Shown here in pieces: positions 19,621 through 30,857 of a stretch of 64,000 nt of DNA. The translations under genes and the position numbers were made by a program. The notes beneath the pieces were generated by a model. It was given only the letters and a program-made list of their open reading frames with translations. It had not been told where the DNA came from and ran no database searches. Each line of letters opens with the position of its first letter. Position 1 is the first letter of the stretch. The DNA is taken from contig NC_087074.1 of NCBI RefSeq assembly GCF_026151205.1, positions 16,627,962-16,691,961 of the forward strand, written 5' to 3'. This DNA is from Bolinopsis microptera. Taxonomy: Eukaryota > Ctenophora > Tentaculata > Lobata > Bolinopsidae.

Positions 19621-22600
19621 ATGATGGGAGAACCAGACTCCGATAAACCAAACTCACAACTCCTGAAAAGAAGGAAGACTGGGAGTAACATTCTTAGACG
19701 ATTGTCCCTTACTGGAAACAAGAAGAGGTTTTTTTTAGTCTTCTTCAATTTTAAAATAAAAATCTGGATTAACTTTTAATGTGACTCTTAGATTTCGATT
19801 GGTTGTAATGGCTCAGAGAGGATCTTTAATAATCTGAAAATGGAATGCTTAAAAATGCCTTATGTAAATCTCCTTTATAATATAAAGCTTCAATCAAACA
19901 TTAATTATAAATTTATACTGCATAAATATCCCAACAATTATCACATGTTAATTGACAGCTTGTAACTTGTAGCAGTTGTGACGTAAAGTATCGAATATTG
20001 CAAGTTTTTAACAAAATACAAGTTTTTCGGGGAAATAATTCCCGGAAAATATTATAATATATATACTACCAGTGAATACAGTGTATTATACTTATAATGG
20101 GTCGTTAGGTATAGCCTCCTCCAGGCCTCTGTACTGCCTCTAAAACTTGTTAATCAGGATAATTATTTAGTCACTTAGTACAAAATTGCTCCAGCAAATG
20201 TTTCTTTTTGTGATTAAGTTTTCTAATTTCCAAGACAAGAAAGGTGTAGAGGTTGAACTTGCAATCGATCGGTTTAACACGTGTAATTAACCCCAGGGAG
20301 AGTATTATCTATAAGCAGATGAAGGATGATGAGGAGGTAGATGAAATGCTGCTAGATCCAGACGACGGGTCGAATGTTCGCTTCAAACGTTCCATCATCC
20401 AGATTAACAGATCCTCCACCTCCACACCAATAAGTAAGTAATTAGTAAGTGATTAGTACGTGATTTAATAATAACTTTACTGATGTTCAATATTAACTTG
20501 ACGATGAGTATTACTGTACATCATGTGCATAATTAATGATTATTTATAATATATTTACCTGTACTACACACACGTCATGTATGTTTTAACTACTGTCTTA
20601 CAACATGAGAATGCAGACTACATCTTGTTACTACATGATTTTACTACATGTGATATTTACATGATAATTATTTTGTATATTTCTGGAGAAATTAAAGGTC
20701 CTTATCTTCTAAATTTAATCTTGTGACGGGAAAGTTCTGGATGTTTTCTGATTAGACCGGATGACAGGGTGACTGATGAGTAGTGAGTAGCAACATACTA
20801 CGTCACCGTGACGTCACGCCAACCCCATTTATACCTCACATTTTTGTGAACTGGGCATCGCCTTAAAGACAGCTCAAACTATATTTACGACGAAAATGAA
20901 TATTTCCATCGTGTTCGCCGTCCTCTAATTAGCAAATACAGCTATATCTCAGCAGTATGGTCTCAGAAAAATGTAATTTTTGATTTTTTTATTTTGACCA
21001 AACAATGATGCCCATTTCGCCCATTTATTCCTCAACTTTTGGTCGCATGGGTGTGGCATCGATGTTCTACGTTCGAATGTGATTTTAATAAAACTTTGTC
21101 TTTAGTCGAGCCTGATCTCAGAAAACATCGGGAATTTTCAAACACAATTTAAAAGACAAGACAAGACAAGGCAACAATTACTGTTCACAACTACATCAGA
21201 CTCATCTAGCTATTGACAATATTATGATATTATGTTACATAATTATAAACGCTAATTGTAACGGTGAGCTGTAGTTATTTGGCAGCTTTGCAATCACCGC
21301 AGACTGTTCCTGCCAGTCGCTACATATCTTATATATTATATAATTGATATACAATTTGAAATGTAATCATTATTCAACCGCACTTGCCTGAGTCCGGATA
21401 TTATTAATACAAAAACTTATTTTGTACTATTAGCTCTGTATACTGAATCACATTCGCTGAGTAATAATATTATAATATGACCCATACTTAACATAATCTC
21501 GCTATATAAATTAATGAATGGGATAAGTTGTACAACATTTGCTTACACGATTCGACTGATAAGAATATCATTTACATTTATTTGTTAAATCTATTTATAG
21601 ATAAATACTAACTTCATTCGAGTCTGACATCAATATGTTAACGCTAAGTTGACTTGTAATCCTTGCAGTGTGAGAAAATCATCTGGTAAACAGTAGCTTG
21701 ATAAATTTAAATAACTGCAAATCAAGAGCAAAAAGTTTATTGATTCATTGGTTTTATTTCGTAGAATTAGTCTTTTCTAACGATCGAAAGCTGTTGTCAA
21801 GATAATACGGGATACTTTGATCTTTTAAGATAAATCCGTCGATCAAATCTCTGTATTTAAAAGATAAGGAGCTGCACTAGTGTTACACAGCACTTGAAGC
21901 CCTACTCCAGAAACCCCACAAACTCTGTGGCACACTTGTTAGTTCAGGGCTCAGCTACGTCATTATAATGACGTCATTATCCACAATCCAGATTATTATA
22001 TTCGTCATTATCCAGATATGCGAGGAAATTTTCGATTTTGGAGGAAATTTGGTGTTAAAGACGAAACTTTTAGAAAACCTGACTTTTTTGGGGGGAGGGG
22101 ATGGGATTCCACAATCAGCCCTTATCCTAACAAAACCCTCGTGTCACTCCTACTTGTTGAACATGCAAGCTTAATGAAGATGTTGTATTGACTAAATCTT
22201 TCAGTAAATACTATTAATGGTTGCGTAAATTGGCTGCTTGTACAAGAGTCATTAATGAATGATATTGATAATGACGGTTTGTTAGTTTAGCAGCGGTATT
22301 ATACGATACTTCCTCTTGAGACCGTGTGCCAACAAGGTCACAGGGTGGTAGCCGGTAGGAAATGACCGGAGTTTTCAGCTGTTTTACTGCACTGAGTTCA
22401 TCTTGTGTTCATCTTGAGTTTAGTCAGGTATATATATTACAGTATGTATTAGTATGCTGCGATTAATTACTGTAAATTCATCTTTGACCTGAGACATGAT
22501 ATCTTAATAGTTATTAAATATAAATATTTGAAAAACTTTTATCAAAAGAGAGTAATCTGTTACTTTTACTGATAACGAGTTTTGTTTCTGAATATAACTA

Positions 22601-25600
22601 ACACCCTCTTTACTTCTCTGTAGTGTTACTTAGCAAGGTGCTCCCTGCAGTTAAAAACAAATAGAACTATACCATTATGGCAGCGCAGATGATCGACAGA
22701 TTTATTGCTGAGGATGACATATTCATGCTAGCTAATGACTCCCACGAATGCAGCGAATTTCTTATCAATAAACTAAGAAAGTAAGAAGGGTGGCTACAGC
22801 AACAAGCTAAGAGTTTTAAAGGTAGACTGTCCCCGACGGGATTGCCCCAACTGCATCTACCCAATTGAGGATTATGTAAACCACTGTGAGCAGTTGACCG
22901 GGACCAAATCTTTACCTCAGTTCTGGGTAAAGGGAGAACACTTTGGAGATGAAGTGAAGTTTGATTACGCTCTCAGATGTGGTGATGTCAATCGAAAGAT
23001 GGGTTTTCTTTTTCCTATCGAGTTGTTGAGGATACAGGCGGCCCGTTTCAAACCCGTTCAACCCTCCCTTTAACCGTCTAATCCCTCTACCTGAATAAGA
23101 GAAAGAGAAAGAGAAAGAGAACTTAATGAGTCCACCTTCTGTATCCCGCACAACTCTGCTGTATTATTAGTTGAATATTTCGGTTCTAAACACGGTACTT
23201 ACATAACACATAAAATGTTTCGTTTGTTCCGGCTATTCTTTTATACAAGTTACAATATATGACTTTCTAGCTTTGTTAGAGATGCAATCTGTCATGATTC
23301 TTAAATCATATTTGTGTTGTCATAGCTCCATTTAAAGTAAATTTGATTTTCTTGTTTCTAACGTGAATGAAATCTAATATTTTATAAAACGTTGATGAAC
23401 TATAAAAACCGTCACAAAGTCGGCTGATTTCCAAACTTTCGAGCTCTGCAAAGTTACCTTCCCAAGCTCTAATCAAATTATAGTACCTCCTACACATGTA
23501 CGTGCTGCAGTTGTAAATTTCAAGTAATTGTTGCTGTGAAAATCCAGATAAACTCAAATAAAGATCTTATTTTTTTGTCTGATAACCATTATAGTAATGT
23601 CATAATATGTGTCCTCCTATAATCGTGTGCGGTACGGATATTACATAGGGGAGGGGGGTTCAGCCCCAAAATCAACGGGATTTTTGGGGATAGGGGAAAT
23701 GAGGGTGAAACCCCCTTTATAAATAATGATATACTTGGTGTGAGAATCCTTCTGTGCGTAGACATTCCCGCATGATATAATATTACATATAATACAACCA
23801 AAAGGCGTTTCAATAGAGCCAGCTCATTAATTCATTGTGATTTGAGGTTCAGTAGTAAGTAGTAAACCGAGGATCTGCTGCACCAGAAACTCAAATAACA
23901 TATCAAGAATGATTTAATTTACACGTCAGTCTGGTGTTGAATAGTTGCTAAATTATGCGAGTAATTCGTCTCGGTTCCAGCATTTAGTTTGACATGATAA
24001 TATGAAATCATAAAAGCACGTTGTCGTTATACGATGCGTTAATCAACATGATATGGCAGTGCTTCTGGTTAAGACACACTGGGCCGCAGTTAGTTTGTAG
24101 TAGACATACAAACTCTCCCAGCAACTCCAGCCCCGAGCTTCTCCTCACACATTCCTGCAATACCTGGCAAAATGCCATCAAAGTTTTAAATGTGTGAAGT
24201 TGTAAGAGAATATCAGTTATTAAGTCATGTACTAATCCCGACAGCACAGTAACTGTATGTGATTCCAGGAACTCTCACTCTCGGAGTGCATTAGAGTACT
24301 GATAGTATATTAGAGTACTGTAATATCAGCTGACTTTGTATCGCCATAAAGGAGACGTTAGAGGCACAGCTTTAAAGTTTAAAGCTCATTTTAAGTTTAA
24401 GCTCATTTGAACAGACTGCAGCCTTTGAGTGTGACCGTGGAAATATTTTAGTTTTAAAACAACAGATGACAGCACTACTAATACTACTAGTACAGCTGTA
24501 GACAGTACAGAAGAAGGATTGTAGCGAGATAAAAAGCCAGTTCCGTCTAGTCAAAAAGTGTTATTTTTACATTCCATACGTTCCATATGGTTTCATTCCA
24601 CTGTCAATACAATCTAAAAACACGCTGTTTTCATTGTATAATGTATGAATGTATAATGTCTCCGCAGAAGATCCAGCTACAGATAAGCCGGGACTATTCC
24701 AGCGATTCAGACAGAGTTTCAGACGTCGACCAGCTCAGAGGTCACACAGCAGCTCCCCCAACTCAGCATATGACCCACTCGAGTCCGGTAATTGATCAAT
24801 TATTACGACTAATTAACCAATTATTTACCCATTACTGATGCAATGTTGAGACACGTTAACTTTAGGGAATCATCATAATTAAGGGAGCAAAATACCAGTG
24901 ATATTCCTATGTTTGGCGATGATAACGACTCTCCACCCATATAATAACATATAAATACAGCCTGTCAGTCCCAAATCCCTGTTTTTAGTTTAAATTTAGT
25001 CATGTAATAATAACTACTGCTGAGATCCAGGCTAAATATATATTTCTAGACCACTTGAAACTCCCTTCCTTTAACCCCAAACCCTCGTCACTACTTTATA
25101 AACAGTTTGCGGCCTACACGGCATGTAGTACACGTGTAGTACACGTGTAGTGCACGTGTAGTAAACGCCTACAAATTTCAGCTCCTCTACCTAGTTGTAG
25201 AGGTATGACGTTAATACTTGACGTTAATACTGGACGCTGTAATCAATTGTAAGGCAGCAAGGTTGTTACACTGGACTATTAGGCGTGTTTTATTGATACA
25301 ATCCGTAACGATCAATGTGGCGTTTCTGCGGGGCATATTTATTATCCACTGTAAGTGTAAATAATGAATATTTTAAGAAATTCTGAGATCTGTGCTTTGG
25401 TAACGGCCCCTCACAGAATTAGCGTATTTTACCCGAATCCATATAAATTATAAAGTGTATTAAATATTAGCTGGTATAACTAATTTATCTTTCCAATACT
25501 GCAAGTTTCTTCTTAAGTCAGATGTGGTTGCTTGGAGTAATACCCTTGTTACAAACTTACAGTACATTAAAGTAAAGGAATGTGTAAAACAGCAGTACCT

Positions 25601-27125
25601 ATATTACAGTAGGTGACATCATTGCCACCAGCTCTATTGTTAACGCTAGTTACATACTTCCTAATATGGGCATGTTTGTAGTCGGTAACTACACTGTGGT
25701 TATTGTTAGGAAGGACACATCAAAGAGAGAATTTTACAAAAGAAGACGGGAGATGGGGATTTCGATCACCAATTGCATGCACCTTCAGTGAGCTATCCGC
25801 TTGCTAAAAATAAAATGTATTGTTTTAAAGAGTGAAGTCATGGTTTCGAGAGAGGATTGTAATTATTTATAGTTACATTTGTATAATTTATAAATATTCA
25901 TCGTCATTTCTGGGCCGTGGCCGTGGACAGTTACTTTCCTTCTGCCATAACAAGTGGTACATATTTTGAAAATTCCATAAATTTTGAAGAAGAAATTGTG
26001 TAAAATTTCAAAACGAAAGAGGACTATAAACGGGCAACAGCACAAATTATCCTTTTTACCGTTTTTTAGTCTCCCATACGCCTACAAAAAGGCTGCACAT
26101 AATACAGCTTCACTGACCGTTGCAGTTCGACTATTAGATAATCACGTACAGCCATATTTATTTTCCACATATTAATAATGGAAAACATTTTGAAACAGAG
26201 ATAATAGAAAAATAGTCTGGTAAGCAAGAGATCATTACGACCATCCGCGTCATACCCTGAAATTTCTATTCGGCCATGGAGATGTAGTTGTTGTTCCGCT
26301 CCGCCCTAGTAACCAGTAACCACCCTAGTAACCACCCTAGTAACCACCTAGTAACCACCTAGTAACTACCCTAGTTCCGCTCCACCCTGGTTACTTGTAA
26401 CTTGGATCATTACAATATCCCACTTTGCGACTAGTCATTATAAATCAAGTTATAATGTGTTGATCAAGATTAGAAGTGTACATTTAAATGGGGCCATTGT
26501 TTCGTGTAAACATTTTAAGTGTATTTGAAACTTACAGTCGTCGAGACTTCTTTGAGTAATTTGTGTGAGTAATTTGTATTGTTAATATAAGTTTTCCCCC
26601 GTTCAGATGAGGAGGGAGACAAAGAGAAGTGTCTGACACCTGACAATGATGATGACGTCATAAATGACGTCATAGCAACAGAGGAGGCCGAGGAGTACCA
26701 GAACAAGATCGAAACTAACGAGGAACACGAGATTTTGTCAGATCATTCTAGTCCCAATGGTTTGAATAGTTGGAATAGTTTCAATTGTTAATCATTGTGT
26801 TAGACAAGTGATGATAAATTACTGATCTCTACACAAGTAACGGCTACAGAAGTCGGATTCCTAATAAAAATGCCATTATAATTATCAAACTGTTATAATT
26901 TCAGATTCAGTGGAAGGCCGGACAGCCTACAAGTTTTCATCTCAATCCACGCCCAACAGACCGAACTGGAAGCAGCGACTTTACAGTTCCTTCAGAAAGT
27001 CAAAGAAAAGCTCCCGCTCGAAATCTATAACCTCTGACACAGAATCACCTGTACCCCTGAAGCGAAGGTATTCGTTACCTACCTTCAAGCGGAAGAAGAA
27101 AGGGGTGAACTATGAAGCTTTGTAA
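19621..27125 (+). CDS. Unrecognised 245-aa basic/Ser-rich protein, five exons
   Basis: Coding exons 19621-19727, 20297-20433, 24668-24787, 26607-26759 and 26905-27125 join in phase (2,1,1,1) to 738 nt. Exon 1 follows a TTTAG acceptor at 19,613, so a 5' UTR exon is likely. Its donor (AG|GTTTTT) is weak; the other donors and acceptors are good. I do not recognise the protein. It alternates acidic segments (KDDEEVDEMLLDPDDG; EEAEEYQNKIETNEE) with basic ones carrying kinase-type sites (RRLSL, RRYSLP). Two segments look like internal repeats: LFQRFRQSFRRRPAQRSHSS in exon 3 and WKQRLYSSFRKSKKSSRSKS in exon 5. No signal peptide or membrane helix is seen. An intracellular phosphoprotein or adaptor is inferred. 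Confidence 0.75.
20434..22676 (+). other. Intron 2, first part
   Basis: This is the intron after exon 2, up to the nested glutaredoxin-like frame. It holds a perfect cAMP-response-type palindrome at 20,811 and otherwise AT-rich sequence with no exon I can support. Confidence 0.5.
20811..20822. promoter_or_regulatory. CRE-like palindrome in intron 2
   Basis: The sequence CGTGACGTCACG contains the full TGACGTCA CREB/ATF site inside a 12-bp palindrome. Function is inferred from the motif alone. Confidence 0.35.
22677..23073 (+). CDS. Glutaredoxin-like protein, nested in an intron, frame broken once
   Basis: From ATG 22,677 the frame reads 34 codons, then meets TAA at 22,782. Shifting one base (or removing a 19-nt GTAAGA...ACAG segment, 22781-22799) continues the same fold to TAA at 23,073. 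The fold is glutaredoxin-like: helix IDRFIAEDD, active-site region HECSEF with a single cysteine (Cys25) where CPYC is usual, then LTGTKSLPQFWVKGEHFGDE, matching the TVP...G-x-H-I-GG block of the family. It lies inside intron 2 of the five-exon gene, same strand, with no other intron. It could be a retrocopy, a decayed gene, or a gene with a micro-intron. Confidence 0.5.
23074..24667 (+). other. Intron 2, remainder
   Basis: It contains a short GAAAGA microsatellite (about 23,097-23,122) and a C/G-rich patch at 23,645-23,715. No exon recognised. Confidence 0.45.
25128..25166. repeat. ACACGTGTAGT short tandem repeat
   Basis: Three to four 11-bp units each carry the E-box palindrome CACGTG. A similar CACGTG-bearing array occurs at 51,429. 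Confidence 0.7.
26305..26375 (+). repeat. CTAGTAACCACC short tandem repeat
   Basis: About five imperfect units of 11-13 bp (CTAGTAACCACC) lie in intron 3. Confidence 0.7.
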
Positions 27126-27295
27126 CTTTTAATATGTGTCGTAGGGAACTTCATTTCTGGACAATTTTCTTGCACGTAAAATCGATGGGATTGGCTTTTA
27201 GTTTGAGTTATATCACGGCAAACTTGGCGTGTTATTTAAACGAGCTGAAATTTTGTATCATCAAACGTGGTCCTGTTGGATTTATTGGATTAAGC

Positions 27296-27301
27296 AATAA
27301 A
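27296..27301 (+). terminator. Poly(A) signal of the five-exon gene
   Basis: This is the first AATAAA after the stop codon at 27,125, giving a 3' UTR of about 190 nt. Confidence 0.6.
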
Positions 27302-27590
27302 ACTGAAAGATCAAAACTTACATGAGATTATCTAAAGATCTTTGTTGTGTCAGAATTTTGCTGTTTCAAATGTTTTCCCGAAAGATAAGAAACTATAAAG
27401 TCACGGGAGTGGGGGGAAGAAATACTTCTTAATGATTGGTCTGATAAGATATATTACATACTTCAGAGTTTTAACACTAGCCATTAATATGAGACTTAGA
27501 GCGAACAGGAGTTGAGTTACAATGCAGCACTACAAAACGCATGCAGTATTACACTAAAAGAGGGCGTGGTCAGCATGTGTGTAAAGAGAG

Positions 27591-27842
27591 GGAGTGAGGA
27601 GTGAGGAGTGAGGAGTGAAGAGTGAGGAGTGAGGAGTGAGGAGTGAGGAGTGAGGAGTGAGGAGTGAGGAGTGAGGAGTGAGGAGTGAGGAGTGAGGAGT
27701 GAGGAGTGAGGAGTGAGGAGTGAGGAGTGAGGAGTGAGGAGTGAGGAGTGAGGAGTGAGGAGTGAGGAGTGAGGAGTGAGGAGTGAGGAGTGAGGAGTGA
27801 GGAGTGAGGAGTGAGGAGTGAGGAGTGAGGAGTGAGGAGTGA
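27591..27842 (+). repeat. GGAGTGA heptamer array
   Basis: About 36 near-perfect tandem copies of GGAGTGA. Seven is not a multiple of three, so translation of the array cycles through all frames (the minus strand gives LLTPHSS runs). These frames are artefacts. Confidence 0.97.
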
Positions 27843-28116
27843 TCGACAAGATCCATGTTTTTTCAAACAGGAGCCTAAAACACATGTAAATATATAAAGA
27901 TATAAATTCTGTACGTATTTACAGACTTCAGGGCGTTCAAATACTCTGACACGACAAGCACTGATAGATACGGCACAATACGCTTTTAGGAATAGTATTA
28001 TTGCTGCTGACTGCTGAGGCTGTTGGATGCACTCAAACAAGGCCATATAGCAGTCCCTCAAACTTTCATGTGTTTGTGAATAGCCCCTTATCATACCAGA
28101 GGAGTTTGGTACGGTA

Positions 28117-28772
28117 CTGTACAGTAGTTGGTAGTAACCGGTACTGGTACTGTACAGTAGATAGTAGTAACCGGTACTGGTACTGTACAGTAGATAGTAG
28201 TAACCGGTACTGGTACTGTACAGTAGATAGTAGTAACCGGTACTGGTACTGTACAGTAGATAGTAGTAACCGGTACTGGTACTGTACAGTAGATAGTAGT
28301 AACTGGTACTGGTACTGTACAGTAATTAGTAGTAACTGGTACTGGTACTGTACAGTAGATAGTAGTAACCGGTACTGGTACTGTACAGTAGTTAGTAGTA
28401 ACTGGTACTGGTACTGTACAGTAGATAGTAGTAACCGGTACTGGTACTGTACAGTAGATAGTAGTAACCGGTACTGGTACTGTACAGTAGATAGTAGTAA
28501 CTGGTACTGGTACTGTACAGTAGATAGTAGTAACTGGTACTGGTACTGTACAGTAGATAGTAGTAACTGGTACTGGTACTGTACAGTAGATAGTAGTAAC
28601 CGGTACTGGTACTGTACAGTAATTAGTAGTAACTGGTACTGGTACTGTACAGTAGATAGTAGTAACCGGTACTGGTACTGTACAGTAGTTAGTAGTAACT
28701 GGTACTGGTACTGTACAGTAGATAGTAGTAACCGGTACTGGTACTGTACAGTAGATAGTAGTAACCGGTACT
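28117..28772 (+). repeat. 33-bp minisatellite
   Basis: About 20 copies of GGTACTGGTACTGTACAGTA + GATAGTAGTAACC. The unit is 11 codons long, so several frames stay open for more than 200 codons, but no frame has protein-like composition outside the repeat. Units contain GTAC palindromes. Confidence 0.95.
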
Positions 28773-30857
28773 GAGAACATGGCAAGGGTGCAAACTGCAA
28801 ACTTTATAAGTTTATAATCAAAATGGGGTTTTTTTTTGAAGATTTATACCAACTAATGTTTACAACTTCTACCAAATTTCTTCCTCAAGTAACGAATATT
28901 TTTCAATAGCTGAGCAATCGTTTTAATAAGCCGGCACCAACTAATACTTTGTGTACACTTACAAGTGTTGCTGAGTCATAATATTTTAAGTTACTTAAAA
29001 ACGTTTACCAATTAAAGTTACGTAATAATATAAAATGTCAATTTGGAGTGCTGTTGTTAATTATTAAATGGTAAAGGTTTTTTTGTTGGGAAGCGGCTTC
29101 GAGTTTTAATTGATAAATGTTTGATTAAAGTAATAAGTTATAGTGTTATTATTATCATCATCATGAAAATTTTTATGCATGTAAAATTTACTCAATTTAT
29201 TTAAGATGTGACAAATCACTATTTATGTACCTACTTAAGGTATCGCGAATTATTATTTATAAGTCTTTATATTTTAAATCAAATTAATTGATGTTAATGA
29301 GACAATTAAAAGTTCCACAATTATCAATGTCACGCCCTAGCACTGATTTAACTATAAATTTTAGAATAAGAGCAAGGATGCATAACCAAAGATCATTCGG
29401 CCAATTAGCCGTCAGAGGAATACCTCCATACTGGAACCAATTATTTGTCGAGCATTGCACATACAGCCGGAATGCTTGTTAAGTCTGCAAATGTAGCAGA
29501 AGAATTTGGAAATAATCGGCCACCCGTATTAGATCACGTTTTAATAAAAATTAATGGGTTTGATTGAATACCAATAATAAGACATTTTAACAGCATCTCA
29601 ATCAGAGGGGACCTCTGTGTATTGGATTTTTAAAATTATCTTTTTGCAAACGACTTTCTGGTGTAACACTAAGTTTACTCTTACCAAGGCTATCACATTA
29701 CATGTGTTGAAACCCCACCAAGCCCTTCAAGCATGACTTAACATGTCCTGTATTAATAAGTCCGATTCTCAGTACACAGACTCTAAATTTACCGCCAAAC
29801 TGCTCTCCGCTTGAAGTTCAGATATTATCTGAATTTAAATCAGAGAGCGTAACGTGTGATTTGTTTTGATTATTATATTGTACAAAAGTGATGTTTTTGA
29901 GTTGTAAAGAATGATTAAGATTGCCAAATGACGGGCAGTGTCAAAGAATATATATTACTGGAATACGATTGTAATTTAAATGCATGTTGTTTTTAATTTC
30001 TTAATTTATCGTCTCAATTTGTCTTCAGTTAATTTTCTAGCCTGGCTAGTGGGAGAGCGTTTCAAGATATACGGCCACGTTTTTTGCCACAAACACGGAA
30101 AATATTGTCCTGCTTTGAAATATCTGTACCGGTGCAAAAGAGATGGTGGGACAAATATTATCAGAACTGTAATTTGATGGAACCCGCGTTATATTTTTCT
30201 TTACATGTGCAGCGCATCACAACATTGTCATGTCGCGCGCGTCCGCTCCATGATAATATTATAAGCACGGTGAGAGGTAGAAAATATGTGATGTGGCCCA
30301 TTTCTTGTCTTGCATGGGCTGAGTGTGTGGCAACATTGTTGTTACATGGGCCGAGTAGTGAGATTGGCAATATTGAATCTCAAAAATTGCGAGTTGGAGG
30401 CCATATTCACGATTCCAGTCACACTGTATCAGCTAGTCAGTTGTGTCCAATTTAATAATTGTGTCATCTTTCCTTTTACTATTTTAGTTGCTTGTCTTTT
30501 AAGAGATGATACCATGACCATCAGTGATAATGCTAAAATAATGATTAATGACCACTGAATATTTAATATAATTACTTTTAAGTATCAGACATTGGCGCAA
30601 AAAAAGTACGCATTTTATATATTTCGAATAAAAAGTACGCATGAGATTTTTAATTCAAAGTGATATTTTGAAAAAATCACACAAGATTCAAAATTGAATA
30701 AGTACGCATAATTATAAATGAAAACCTTTCAATTAAAGACAGTCAATTATAATAATGTTCATTCAAGCAATCAGTTCCTGTAATAAATGATTACAATGTT
30801 AAACAGATCGGTATTGCTTATTTCTGTATATTACTCTTTTGTATCTGCTGATCTAAG
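28773..30857. other. Intergenic, downstream of BTB copy 1
   Basis: AT-rich spacer. The last part (about 30,480-30,857) is duplicated at 34,240-34,674 and marks one edge of the BTB tandem duplication. No other gene recognised. Confidence 0.5.

Larger units (their letters stand above)
24788..26606 (+). other. Intron 3
   Basis: It holds an 11-bp repeat with CACGTG at 25,128 and a CTAGTAACCACC repeat at 26,305-26,375. Nothing coding recognised. Confidence 0.45.

Noticed and set aside
28001-28800. Open frames over 220 codons on both strands
   Set aside because: A 33-bp (11-codon) repeat without stops keeps frames open. The products are YWYCTVDSSNR-type repeats with no gene context.
29288-29482. 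64-codon ORF with FGQLAVRGIPPYWNQLF
   Set aside because: Looked protein-like, but I find no family match, no splice context and no extension; left unannotated.
30084-30455. 123-codon plus-strand ORF
   Set aside because: No domain, poor composition, overlapped by other equally long frames, no splice or start support.
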